Origin: Helcococcus ovis
GTDB taxonomy: Bacteria > Bacillota > Clostridia > Tissierellales > Peptoniphilaceae
Direction: 5' to 3'
DNA length: 64,000 bases
NCBI RefSeq assembly: GCF_004524775.2
Contig: NZ_CP119081.1
Coordinates: forward strand, 1,302,001-1,366,000
Part shown: positions 44,823-54,092 of the stretch, piece after piece
How the letters are laid out: every line of letters begins with the position of its first letter
Numbering within the stretch: position 1 is the first letter of the stretch
Notes under the pieces: model-generated
The model's input: the letters and a program-made list of their open reading frames with translations, nothing else
Told to the model about the DNA's origin: nothing
Database searches by the model: none
Position numbers and translations under genes: made by a program

Positions 44823-45619
44823 TATTTTACCTCATATTTCTTAAACAAAACAAAATACATTAAGATTAAAATAATTGAAGAATAAGGTAAAATAACTTTT
44901 AAGAATGTAAGTTTTCCATAAGCTGATATCATTATTGTAGACATAGGTACAATGTACTTAGGAAGTATTGGATAAATAATAAGAGATCCAATCCACATAA
45001 CGCCTAAATACAATAAGACTCCATAGATATAATTTGTATAGTCTAATAATGTAAATAAAAACATACTGTTAATAAATACAGCTATCATAATAGTAAATGC
45101 AACAAAAAACAAATATTTATATCCGTCATTAAAAATATTTAATAATATGCTACCTTTATCAAAAACAAATTCATCTAATACCGGAACAGCTCCTCCTAAA
45201 ATCTTCCCTATTAAAATTACAAAAAAGAAAACTGAAAAAATTACAATGGTATTAAATCCCGCTAATTTTAATTTCAAATTTAAAAGTAAATCATTATATT
45301 TATTATTTTTTCCTATATTAAATCTAAGGTTATTGGATCTTATCTTACTGTAATCATAACTTACTATAACTAAAAAAATTGGTATAATAAACGAGGCATA
45401 AAACATAAAATTAAATTTTAAAACAGTTAAATTAATGTTAGATAACATAATCTCTTTTTTCATTTTAAAAAGTGTACTATGAGCAAATTTAGATAAATCC
45501 GGTGAATTCATATCAAAAAATACTAATGTATTAAGAAAATCCTTAAATATTAAAAAAATAAACGCTATCATTAATATAAAAATATATTTCTTTTTTGTTA
45601 ATAAATGTAAAAATTTCAT
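44822..45619 (-). CDS. ABC transporter permease
   Basis: 265 residues with about six helices and a soluble loop near residues 35-60. First gene of the three-gene operon, its stop touching the next start. Together the three probably form an exporter for a peptide or drug. TTTGTAAATTTAAAT and a GGAGAG site precede it. Confidence 0.65.
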   Translation of the reverse strand: MKFLHLLTKKKYIFILMIAFIFLIFKDFLNTLVFFDMNSPDLSKFAHSTLFKMKKEIMLSNINLTVLKFNFMFYASFIIPIFLVIVSYDYSKIRSNNLRFNIGKNNKYNDLLLNLKLKLAGFNTIVIFSVFFFVILIGKILGGAVPVLDEFVFDKGSILLNIFNDGYKYLFFVAFTIMIAVFINSMFLFTLLDYTNYIYGVLLYLGVMWIGSLIIYPILPKYIVPMSTIMISAYGKLTFLKVILPYSSIILILMYFVLFKKYEVK

Positions 45620-46225
45620 AATTTATAAACTCTCCTTTGTAAATTTAAATAGGCTGTAAAATTTATATTATAATCTTAATTATCTCTTCCAGCTATATGC
45701 TACTCTAAAATTTCAAAATTCTACGATATTTCTTACAAAAACATAAGAATTTAATTAAAAATTATAAATATTTTTATCTCAACTTCTCCTCATTTTTTAC
45801 AGCCTAATTAAATTTCTAAAATATTTATTGTTATTTAAATATTTTATTAAAATTATTTTATCATTTAATTTATTTTTTGCAAACTTTTTCTTTTATAAAA
45901 AATAGAATGGTTTTATAAAAAACAAAATGGTTTTATAAATTTTCCGACAACAAATCATACTTTCACTTTAGAATAGTATTAATTACTAAAAAAAAGATTT
46001 AAAAAATTAACAAAATTAAATATTTTCCTCTAATTTATTTAAAATATTTTTATTCTTTAATATCTCATTAACAACTTTACTATTATCATGTTAAAAAATA
46101 TAAATATGAGTTTTAATAAATTTTATTTTAATAATTTTTAATGATAAATTTATAATTTTTTCCCAAAAAATAGAAACAAATTCCCTACAAAAATTAAATT
46201 ATTAATAATAAAAAATTACTAGTAA
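45620..46225. other. AT-rich intergenic DNA
   Basis: Extremely A/T-rich, with short direct repeats such as ATGGTTTTATAAA near 45907-45940, and no frame with plausible start and coding character. It contains the promoter region of the ABC operon. Confidence 0.5.
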
Positions 46226-46430
46226 ATATTTTATGAAAAATCATGTATATTGTATTTTTTAAATTTTACAGGTAAATTTTTAATTATTTTTTAAATTTCA
46301 CCTGTAAATAATCAATACTTTTAATTTACATGTAATCTACATGACTCCCAAAAAGTTTTTACCTGTAAATAGCAAATATTATTAATTTACATGACCTTTC
46401 AAAAACTTTTTTACCTGTAAAAGCCAGCAT
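46226..46430. repeat. Array 3: degenerate TCATGTA / TACAGGTAA repeats
   Basis: Units have the same ends as arrays 1 and 2 (TCATGTA, AT core of about 20-25 bp, TTTACAGGTAA, and the reverse, TTTTTACCTGTAAATAGC ... TTTACATGA), but without the GC-rich spacers and with mixed orientation. The stretch 46336-46402 is almost identical to 52942-53011. Confidence 0.75.
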
Positions 46431-46448
46431 AATAGATACACATTTCTA

Positions 46449-46519
46449 ATATAAAGGAAAGGTATATGACCGTGGCACATACGGAAATCATATTGATGTT
46501 TATATTAGATAATTTTAAA
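46449..46519 (+). repeat. Right 71-bp direct repeat (YabE-like 3' end fragment)
   Basis: Encodes the last residues KGKVYDRGTYGNHIDVYIR and stop of the YabE-like protein with no gene attached; followed at once by a strong terminator. Confidence 0.85.
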
Positions 46520-46528
46520 AAGAATATT

Positions 46529-46560
46529 AAAAAACTCAGATTTTAAAATCTGAGTTTTTT
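46529..46560. terminator. Perfect palindromic terminator
   Basis: AAAAAACTCAGATTTT followed directly by its reverse complement AAAATCTGAGTTTTTT. It is probably the original terminator of the YabE-like gene, now separated from it by the inserted segment; it also serves the convergent lipoprotein gene. Confidence 0.85.
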
Positions 46561-46614
46561 AACTTCTATATTTATTTGATATTTAGATATTTATAGTTTT
46601 TCTGTATAGTTATT

Positions 46615-46860
46615 TTATGTTTTTTTATTATAACTAACTCCTGATAAAATTAAATTTACATTTTCATCTAAATTATAAACACTAACTATTCTTCCAAAAC
46701 CTACATCTTTATGTTGAATATGTTCAAAATCTTTCCAATCTATATTATAAACACCTTTTTCGTCAATAATATTTAATACATATTTTTTGTATATTTTTTT
46801 ATTGCAACCTACAAAAAATATTAATAAGGAAAAAATTAATATAATTATTGATTTTTTCAT
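46615..46860 (-). CDS. Small putative lipoprotein
   Basis: 81 residues: signal peptide KSIIILIFSLLIFFVGC with lipobox FVGC (Cys19), then a short beta-rich domain (KYVLNIIDEKGVYNIDW). No family recognised. The start has no clear Shine-Dalgarno site. Confidence 0.55.
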   Translation of the reverse strand: MKKSIIILIFSLLIFFVGCNKKIYKKYVLNIIDEKGVYNIDWKDFEHIQHKDVGFGRIVSVYNLDENVNLILSGVSYNKKT

Positions 46861-47149
46861 ATTGTGTACCCTATTTCTTCAATACTTTACAAAATAATAA
46901 CCTGCAAAATCATAATAGTTAGAATGAATAATTCCTATTTGTAGTTCTAGAATTAATAATAAGCTTACCTAAAGCGGCTAATTTTGTAACATTTGATGAA
47001 CCGGGTTTATGTTACTAATAGAGCAGAATCTTGTCTGTACCCATGGTAATCATTATTAGGTAAAACTAATGCTACTTTATATTCTACGCAAGTGTGTTAT
47101 CAAATTAATATAAATATTTTTATTACACTATAAATAAAATTTCTTATTA
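46861..47149. other. Intergenic region with possible gene remnant
   Basis: On the minus strand one can read YKVALVLPNNDYHGYRQD and NVTKLAALGKLIINSRT in different frames, in order, without a start codon. This looks like a frameshifted relic of a small gene; I do not recognise the parent. Confidence 0.3.
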
Positions 47150-48199
47150 TCACTTTTTTCTATTAGCTAACTTTTTCACATCAATATTTCTAAGTTCTGC
47201 CCATTCTCTAACGTTATTTATAAGTATAATATCAGTATTTTGAAGTTCTGATATGTTTTTAGCTCCTAAAAGGGTCATAATTGATTTAATTTGATACTTC
47301 CAGTTATTAACTTCTTCTATAGCTGCTTCCATTTCTAATTCGTTTACAAGACTTAAAAATCTACCTGCCATAGCTACAGATTTAGCGCCCAAAGAAAGCG
47401 ATTTTACAATATCCATGCTATTTCTAATTCCTCCAGATGCTATAATATCTGTGTTTTTAACATATTCTTGAGCTTCTAAAAGTGAGACAACTGTTGAATT
47501 TCCATAATTTTCTAAGAAGTTATATTTATAATTTGTTCGTCTTGAATTTTCTATCTTAGCGAAATTTGTTCCGCCTTTTCCGGACACGTCAATTGTCGTT
47601 ACTCCTATTTCTTTAAGACTTTTGATTGCAGATTTTGACATACCGAATCCCACTTCTTTAATTAAAACCGGCAATCCTAATCCATCTACGATTTTAGAAA
47701 TATTATCCAGCCATCCTGAAAATTGTCTTTCTCCCTCAGGCATAACTATTTCTTGACATACATTTACATGAATCTGTATGCCATCAGCATCTATAATTTC
47801 ACAGGCTTTTTTTGCATCTTCTAAAGTTTTATCCGCACCCAGATTAGCAAAAATTATACCATTAGGATTTTCTTTTCTTGCGATTTTAAATGAGTCTTGT
47901 GTGGATTCATCCCTTAAAGCAATTGACAACGAACCCAGTCCCATAAGAGTGTTTGTTTCTCTAGCTAATATAGCCAACTTTTGATTAAACTTTTTAGTTA
48001 ATTCAGAGCCACCGGTCATACCATTAATATGAAATGGATGACTTAAATCATATCCTGCAATATTTGTTTTTAAATCAACACTATCCATATTTATTTCTGA
48101 AAAAACATTATGAATAAAATCAATATTATCAAAATCTGATTGTTTCTCTTCTTTATGAAAATCTAATGCTAGATTTAAGTGTTCGTCTTTTCTATTCAT
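47150..48199 (-). CDS. fni: Isopentenyl-diphosphate delta-isomerase, type 2 (FMN-dependent)
   Basis: 349 residues of the type 2 IDI fold: HPFHINGMTGGSELT, LGLGSLSIALRD-like segment (MGLGSLSIALRD), VLIKEVGFGMS, TIDVSGKGGTNFAKIE and IIASGGIRNSMDIVKSLSLG, all FMN or substrate contacts. It interconverts IPP and DMAPP. Its start overlaps the mvaK2 end by 8 bp, making it the last gene of the mevalonate operon. Confidence 0.93.
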   Translation of the reverse strand: MNRKDEHLNLALDFHKEEKQSDFDNIDFIHNVFSEINMDSVDLKTNIAGYDLSHPFHINGMTGGSELTKKFNQKLAILARETNTLMGLGSLSIALRDESTQDSFKIARKENPNGIIFANLGADKTLEDAKKACEIIDADGIQIHVNVCQEIVMPEGERQFSGWLDNISKIVDGLGLPVLIKEVGFGMSKSAIKSLKEIGVTTIDVSGKGGTNFAKIENSRRTNYKYNFLENYGNSTVVSLLEAQEYVKNTDIIASGGIRNSMDIVKSLSLGAKSVAMAGRFLSLVNELEMEAAIEEVNNWKYQIKSIMTLLGAKNISELQNTDIILINNVREWAELRNIDVKKLANRKK

Positions 48200-49262
48200 C
48201 TAACCCCTCATAAACATTTAAATCTAGCAAATCTATATCTTTCATTTGCCATTCAAACTTTAATTTATTAATATCAAAATTATATTCACAAATTGCCAGT
48301 CCACAGTCTCCTCCTCCTGCTCCTGATGATTTTGAAGCAAGTCCTAAACTCTTTGATATTTCTATTAAACTTGATAGATTGTTTTTTTCAATTTCTATAT
48401 TAAAATTTTCAGCATATAAATTTAATAATTTTCTGTTTTTTTCAATACTTTCCCTAATTTTATTAAAATCGGAATCAATATATGCTTTTTCAAATAATTC
48501 TACACATTCTTCACTTTCAAGTAAGAATGAATTATAAAAATCCATGTGTTTTTTTAAGTTTTTTCTTGAATGTTTGACTAAATTATAACTTGATGCAGGA
48601 GACTTAGTCCAACCAATAATAAATTTAAATTTGTCATTTAACTTAATTTTTTTTATATCTAAAAGTTCCCATTCTGAATTAACTATATTATTTATTTTTT
48701 CATTATTAAGTCTTTCAAAAATAGCTTTTCTATCAAATGATGTATATTTAATTAATCCATTAAATACAACTGCTGCTAAATCTCCACATGATCCACTTAT
48801 ATTTAAACTAAGTGTTGATAAAACAGCTAATTTAAATAATTCTAATTTTGTGTAATTTTCCCCATAAAAATCAAGCAAAGCTTTAATCACAGCTACTACT
48901 ATCGAAGCACTTGAACCAAGTCCATATTTTAGTCCATCTTTAGATTCTAAATCACTCATTACTTCAATATCATAAAAATCAAGCATATAACCTTTCTCAA
49001 GTAAAAATCTTTCAGTTATATTCATTGCTGACAAAATATATTCAAATCTATCATTTTTTTGTTCTACAATAATTTCATCGCCTTCTCTAGACCATATCAT
49101 TTTTATATTTGAATATGATTTAATAGACCCTGAATTATTTGATTTTTTTAATCTGATAGTAATAAATTTATCTACGGACATTACTATCGCTTTATGACCG
49201 GGTGATACAACTGCATATTCTCCTGCAATATACAATTTCCCCGGAACTTTAACTTCTATCAT
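48192..49262 (-). CDS. mvaK2: Phosphomevalonate kinase
   Basis: 356-residue GHMP kinase: N-terminal VPGKLYIAGEYAVVSPGHKA, ATP loop LKYGLGSSASIVVAVIK and C-terminal SSGAGGGDCGLAI. It phosphorylates mevalonate 5-phosphate to the diphosphate. Its ATG overlaps the mvaD stop by one base. Confidence 0.93.
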   Translation of the reverse strand: MIEVKVPGKLYIAGEYAVVSPGHKAIVMSVDKFITIRLKKSNNSGSIKSYSNIKMIWSREGDEIIVEQKNDRFEYILSAMNITERFLLEKGYMLDFYDIEVMSDLESKDGLKYGLGSSASIVVAVIKALLDFYGENYTKLELFKLAVLSTLSLNISGSCGDLAAVVFNGLIKYTSFDRKAIFERLNNEKINNIVNSEWELLDIKKIKLNDKFKFIIGWTKSPASSYNLVKHSRKNLKKHMDFYNSFLLESEECVELFEKAYIDSDFNKIRESIEKNRKLLNLYAENFNIEIEKNNLSSLIEISKSLGLASKSSGAGGGDCGLAICEYNFDINKLKFEWQMKDIDLLDLNVYEGLDE

Positions 49263-50230
49263 TATATCTCCCTTACATTCGCATCATTTCCAACTTTAGA
49301 AATAATAATTTGTTTTGAATCGAAATCTTTTTTCAATTTTTTAACTATATTTTCAATTTGAGAATCTCTACAAAGTATCTTTACATTTGGTCCTGCATCC
49401 ATTGTATAATAAACCTCAAATCCATCTTTTCTTAGTTGTTTTATTTTTTCAATTGCTCTTATACTATCCGGTTTAAAATACATAATAGGAGGATTAGATG
49501 AAAGCATAGTTGCATGCATCTTCATAGCATTGTGTTCTGCTATTTCTCCCATTTTCTTAAAATCTTTGTTTTTTATAGCTTCTTTTATATTTTTAATATC
49601 TTCTGCTGAACTTTCTGTAAATCCCCTATATAAAGGTGAAGTTTCAATAGTCTTTTTCATAGCTTCTCGTGATGAAATATCTTTTTTGCTGTCATTTAAA
49701 ACCAAAATTATCATTGCAATATCCCAATCAGCGTCATCTATTTTTTTCGCATGAGATGTGTAATCATCATAGCCTTTTTCCCATTCAACAAATCCACCAA
49801 AAATACTTCTAGAAGCAGAACCTGAACCTTTTCTCGCATATCTTGTTAGCTCTGTTTTATCTAAATTTAATCTAAATAATTTATTCAATGCTACTGCTAA
49901 CGCTGAAAATCCGGAGGCTGATGATGCCAGTCCAGCTGCAGTAGGCACATGATTATAGCTCTTAACTAAAACTCTATCATGGTTATTTGATTTTTTTCTA
50001 AATAAATCAATAAATTTTGAAATCTTTAATGTATGTTTTTCATCTTGTAATTCATCATCAAGATAAAATATATCATCTTTACTATCTATAAACTCTACCT
50101 CTGTTTCTGTATACAAAGCATCCAGTGTAAGTGAAAGTGAATTATTTTTAGGAATTATCAATTCTTCATCTTCTTTTCCCCAATACTTTATTAAAGCTAT
50201 GTTAGCATGTGCTTTTGATTTAAATTTCAT
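49262..50230 (-). CDS. mvaD: Diphosphomevalonate decarboxylase
   Basis: 322-residue GHMP-family enzyme: KAHANIALIKYWGKED, the loop VPTAAGLASSASGFSALA, and SGSASRSIFGGFVEW, all diagnostic. It makes isopentenyl diphosphate with ATP-driven decarboxylation. Two bases separate it from mvaK1. Confidence 0.95.
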   Translation of the reverse strand: MKFKSKAHANIALIKYWGKEDEELIIPKNNSLSLTLDALYTETEVEFIDSKDDIFYLDDELQDEKHTLKISKFIDLFRKKSNNHDRVLVKSYNHVPTAAGLASSASGFSALAVALNKLFRLNLDKTELTRYARKGSGSASRSIFGGFVEWEKGYDDYTSHAKKIDDADWDIAMIILVLNDSKKDISSREAMKKTIETSPLYRGFTESSAEDIKNIKEAIKNKDFKKMGEIAEHNAMKMHATMLSSNPPIMYFKPDSIRAIEKIKQLRKDGFEVYYTMDAGPNVKILCRDSQIENIVKKLKKDFDSKQIIISKVGNDANVREI

Positions 50231-50232
50231 TT

Positions 50233-51159
50233 TTATTCCTCATTTTTCAAACTGGAAATCCAAACATTTTTCTTAATTTTTTCTAAATTATACTTGATTT
50301 TATTAGCAATTTCTATATTTTCAGCAAGAGCAATCATACAGCCACCTCTTCCTCCACCTGTAAGTTTAGCTCCCAAAGCACCATTTGCCCTTGAAATATC
50401 TATCATTTTATCTAATTCCTCATCAGAAACAGACAACTTTGATAATAATTGATGTGCTTTATTCATTACTTTTCCCAATTCTTTAGGATTATTATTTTCA
50501 ATTAAACCTTTAGCTTTTTCTGATAAAACTCCCAGTCTTGCAATATATTTTTCATAAACTTTATCAGATTCAACTAATTTTCTAACATCGGATAAAGCTT
50601 CTTTAGTTTTTCCCTTTATGCCTGTGTCAGCAATAATTAAATACGCATCTAAATTAATTGGAAATAACCGAATCTCTTGGTCTTTAATATAATAAATACT
50701 TTTATCATGTAAAACTACATTTACATCTATTCCGCTTGGATTTCCGTGTATAATTTTTTCTGAAACATTCGCCCAATACATTATATCACTATTGTTGTGA
50801 TTTATTTCAAAATATTTAAATAAAGCTCTTGCAACACCTACAGAAGATGCCGCACTTGAGCCCATCCCTCTTTCATTTGGAATGTTCGAATCTATTTTAA
50901 CACATATTTTTTCTTTAATTTTGTAAAAACTTAAAAACTTTTCAATTAATGTTTTAACTCCGAACAAATCTTCTGAGGTTTCATCTAAATTTCCATCAAA
51001 AAATTTACAAGTTAAATGATTTTTTTTACATTTTTTAATAGAAACTTCAAGGCTTGTCCCATGAAATGGAATTGCTATGGCAGGTTTGCCATAAATAACT
51101 GAATGTTCTCCTATTAAAATAATTTTACTAAAAATTTTTGATAATATTCTATTTTCCAT
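50233..51159 (-). CDS. mvaK1: Mevalonate kinase
   Basis: 308-residue GHMP kinase with KIILIGEHSVIYGKPAIAIP, ERGMGSSAASSVGVARALF and LTGGGRGGCMIAL. First gene of mvaK1-mvaD-mvaK2-fni. The ribosome binding site is weak (AGGA). HMG-CoA synthase and reductase, needed to make mevalonate, are not in this window. Confidence 0.95.
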   Translation of the reverse strand: MENRILSKIFSKIILIGEHSVIYGKPAIAIPFHGTSLEVSIKKCKKNHLTCKFFDGNLDETSEDLFGVKTLIEKFLSFYKIKEKICVKIDSNIPNERGMGSSAASSVGVARALFKYFEINHNNSDIMYWANVSEKIIHGNPSGIDVNVVLHDKSIYYIKDQEIRLFPINLDAYLIIADTGIKGKTKEALSDVRKLVESDKVYEKYIARLGVLSEKAKGLIENNNPKELGKVMNKAHQLLSKLSVSDEELDKMIDISRANGALGAKLTGGGRGGCMIALAENIEIANKIKYNLEKIKKNVWISSLKNEE

Positions 51160-51182
51160 ATATTTGTCCTACAATATAAACC

Positions 51183-51271
51183 ATTAGCCGCAGTGCTGCA
51201 CAAATTAATTTAAAAACTTTTAGGTGAAAATTAAATTCAAAATTAGCTATTAGCCGCAGTGCTGCACAAAT
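51183..51271. repeat. Two GC-richer 23-bp direct repeats upstream of the mevalonate operon
   Basis: The sequence starting ATTAGCCGCAGTGCTGC occurs at 51183-51205 and again at 51249-51271, 66 bp apart. Each holds GCAG-TG-CTGC. They stand out in A/T-rich DNA between divergent mvaK1 and asnA, and could be operator sites or remnants of a mobile repeat. Confidence 0.6.
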
Positions 51272-51510
51272 CTACATAAATCTTAACTCATAGTTATATC
51301 TTATACATATTTAATATTGTCTATTTAATATAAATAACGGTTTATTCCTTAAATTTTATATGTATATATTAACATATCCTTTATTGTTTTACAATAAATT
51401 TTTATGCTATCATACTAAAAATCTGTGAATTTCCTATATTTTTAAAAATTTGATAGAATTAATTAATTTGATATGTTAAAATAATAAAATCAAGAGAAAC
51501 GGAGATAATT

Positions 51511-52524
51511 ATGACAAAAATTTATATACCAAAAGATTATAAATCAAGCCTAAACTTGGCTCAAACACAATATTTTATTAAAGAAATTAAGGATTTTTTC
51601 CAACAAACCTTAGCAAAAAATCTTGATTTACTTAGAGTATCAGCTCCATTATTTGTCAGATCAGCAACTGGTGTAAATGATAATTTATCCGGACATGAAT
51701 CACCTGTATCATTTAATATTAAAGAAAATGGTGGTGAAACTAAATTAGAAATAGTACACTCTTTAGCTAAATGGAAAAGGGCTGCTTTAGCAAGATACAA
51801 AATTCCTATGCACAAAGGTATCTATGCAGATATGAATGCTATCAGATCATTTGAAGAATTTGATAATACACATTCTATTTATGTTGATCAATGGGATTGG
51901 GAAAAAGTAATAAATAGTTCAGATAGAACTTTTGAATATTTACAAGAAACAGTCAATACAATATTCCAAACGATGAAAGATTTAGAAAGTTATCTTCAAT
52001 TAAAAATTGACGGATATAAAAAGCTATTACCCGAAAAAATTACATTCATCAAATCTCAAGATTTAGAAGACCTATATCCATCACTAACTCCGGAAAATAG
52101 AGAAAAAGAATTTGCTAAAAAACATGGAGCAATCTTTGTTATGCAAATTGGGGGATTATTAAAATCCGGTGTAAAACATGGAGATAGATCTCCTGATTAT
52201 GATGACTGGGAATTAAATGGCGATCTAATTGTCTGGAATCCAATTTTAGAAAACGCCTTAGAACTAAGCAGCATGGGAATTAGAGTAACACCAAAATCCC
52301 TAAAATCCCAATTAGAAAAAACTAATACATTAGATAGATTAAATAAGGAATACCACAAAAATCTTATAGAAGGAAAACTACCTCTTACAATTGGTGGTGG
52401 TATCGGCCAATCAAGAATCTGTATGTTTTTCTTACAAAAAGCACATATCGGAGAAGTACAAGTTTCCATATGGCCGGAAGAAGTTATAAAAGAATGTGAA
52501 GAAAATGATGTAATATTGTTATAG
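51511..52524 (+). CDS. asnA: Aspartate--ammonia ligase (asparagine synthetase A)
   Basis: 337 residues, class II tRNA-synthetase-like fold: LFVRSATGVNDNLSGHESPV, VHSLAKWKRAALARYKIP, SIYVDQWDWEKVI and the C-terminal GGGIGQSRICMFFL. It makes asparagine from aspartate, ammonia and ATP. GGAG precedes the start; monocistronic. Confidence 0.95.
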   Translation: MTKIYIPKDYKSSLNLAQTQYFIKEIKDFFQQTLAKNLDLLRVSAPLFVRSATGVNDNLSGHESPVSFNIKENGGETKLEIVHSLAKWKRAALARYKIPMHKGIYADMNAIRSFEEFDNTHSIYVDQWDWEKVINSSDRTFEYLQETVNTIFQTMKDLESYLQLKIDGYKKLLPEKITFIKSQDLEDLYPSLTPENREKEFAKKHGAIFVMQIGGLLKSGVKHGDRSPDYDDWELNGDLIVWNPILENALELSSMGIRVTPKSLKSQLEKTNTLDRLNKEYHKNLIEGKLPLTIGGGIGQSRICMFFLQKAHIGEVQVSIWPEEVIKECEENDVILL

Positions 52525-52585
52525 TAAAACAAATCTACCATTAACGCCACTAATCCAGACTTCTAAAGAAATTCACAAAAAATAT

Positions 52586-52656
52586 AAATCCTTGCAACCC
52601 GATTGCTCTACAACTTTTACGAACTTTATGTAGATAGCTTGCAAGGATTTTTTATT
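52586..52656 (+). terminator. Terminator of asnA
   Basis: AAATCCTTGCAA (52586-52597) pairs with TTGCAAGGATTT (52639-52650), followed by T; the long loop can fold further. Confidence 0.8.
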
Positions 52657-52697
52657 TTATTTAATGTAATTAATACTACACAGGTTAATCTTTTTTA

Positions 52698-53011
52698 ATA
52701 ATCATGTATTATGGAATTTTTTTTATATTACAGGTAAATTCTTTTGAAAATCATGTATTACAATGATTTTTTTATATTACAGGTAAAAAAGATTAAAAAT
52801 TATCATGTATTACAAATATTTTAATAATTTACATGAAAAATTTTACAAATCACTGTTTTGAATACATGTAATTCTTACATTATTAAAATTTACAGGTAGT
52901 TGTCCTAAAAAATTTACCTGTAAATATCGAATACTTTTAATTTACATGTAATATACTTGACTCCCAAAAAGTTTTTACCTGTAAATAGCAAATATTATTA
53001 ATTTACATGAC
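52698..53011. repeat. Array 4: degenerate TCATGTA / TACAGGTAA repeats
   Basis: Repeating TCATGTATTA, AT core, ATATTACAGGTAAA units, then mixed-orientation units ending with a segment shared with array 3 (from TTTTTACCTGTAAATAGC to TTTACATGACC). The IS3-family element begins 11 bp after it. Confidence 0.75.
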
Positions 53012-53265
53012 CTTTCAAAATTAAACTACTACCTATAAGCTGGACACATAAAATTACATTTTGACAGTATATATTAAAATAAACTTAAACTACTACCTAT
53101 AAGCTGGTCACATAAAATTACATTTTGACAATATATATTAAATGGCCATACCAAAAATTATACAGTCATATGTAATAAATTTTATAAGAAATTATTGGTA
53201 ATACCTTTTTATAGACTAATTAATTCTCTAGTGATATATTAAATTTATAGGAAAGGAAAATTATC

Positions 53266-53442
53266 ATGTCAAAGAGAAGATATTATACCGATGAAGAGAA
53301 AGCTGAATTACTGAGTAATCCATATACTTTTAGAGTTACAAATATAACTGTAAAGTTCACTTTGGATTTCAAGAAATTTTTTATTAAAGAATTAGAGTCA
53401 GCAAAATTAAGTTATCCCAAAATATTTGCTAAGGCTGGATAA
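53266..53442 (+). pseudogene. Truncated orfA of the IS3-family element
   Basis: 58 residues from ATG at 53266 behind GGAAAGG. It begins like IS3-group OrfA (KRRYYTDEEKAELLSNPYTF) and ends SYPKIFAKAG where the helix-turn-helix should continue. Confidence 0.75.
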
Positions 53443-53898
53443 TGTATTAAGTGAAAACCAAGAAGTTGACTTTGTTCTTGAAACAGTAGAAAACTTAATC
53501 AAAAATCATGAGATTGAGATAAATTCAAAAGCAATGATACACAGTAATCAAGGAAGTCACTACACTAGCACATCTTTTAGAGAATTATTAAACAGTTATG
53601 AACTTAGACAATCAATGTCTAGAAGAGGAAATTGTTGGGATAATGCTCCTCAAGAAAGCTTTTTTGGACATTTGAAACAAGAATTGGCTCCTTATGCACA
53701 ACAGTGGACATGTTTTGAAGAAATTAAATCAAGAATTGATGATTGGATAGATTATTACAACAACGATAGATTTCAAATGGGGCTAGAAAAGCTACCCCCA
53801 AAAAGAATTCTATACTTATTCAAAAACCGGAATAAATCCTGGAGAATTAAATTAACTGTCAAAAATGACATAATGTCCTTGACATGGGTAGTAGTTTA
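53443..53898 (+). pseudogene. 3' part of orfB (DDE transposase) of the IS3-family element
   Basis: Only the C-terminal half of the rve integrase domain is left: IHSNQGSHYTSTSFRELL (second Asp replaced in the usual HSDxG, here HSNQG), SMSRRGNCWDNAPQESFFGH (catalytic Glu) and DWIDYYNNDRFQMGLEKLPP. The first catalytic Asp region is missing. Confidence 0.85.
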
Positions 53899-53972
53899 AA
53901 AAGACTCAAAACATCGTCCAAAAACCGAAACTTTCTTTTTCATTATCTTACTAAACTTTTACATAAACTTAC

Positions 53973-54043
53973 AAAAATAAAGTACAAACTTGAACAATCC
54001 GCAGGACTTCGTCCGAGGACGTGAAAGTTTGTACTTTATTTTT
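53973..54043. terminator. Hairpin upstream of the YitT-like gene
   Basis: AAAAATAAAGTACAAACTT (53973-53991) pairs perfectly with AAGTTTGTACTTTATTTTT (54025-54043); the tip has GGAC/GTCC and CCGAGGAC as in the other modular hairpins. It ends the IS region and may shield yitT from read-through. Confidence 0.8.
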
Positions 54044-54092
54044 GTTTAGTGGTATAATCAAAATGTTATTACATATACTAGGAGCAATTATA

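Larger units (their letters stand above)
53022..53898 (+). mobile_element. Broken IS3-family (IS150-like) element
   Basis: The left end starts TAAACTACTACC...TTTTGACAGT; the right end (reverse complement) starts TAAACTACTACC...TTTTTGACAGT, giving imperfect terminal inverted repeats. The left end is present twice in tandem (53022 and 53086, 64-bp unit). Inside are a shortened orfA and a shortened orfB, so the element cannot transpose on its own. Confidence 0.85.

Noticed and set aside
51310-51510. T-box or other amino-acid leader upstream of asnA
   Set aside because: No T-box sequence (AGGGTGGNACCGCG) or terminator/antiterminator pair is visible.
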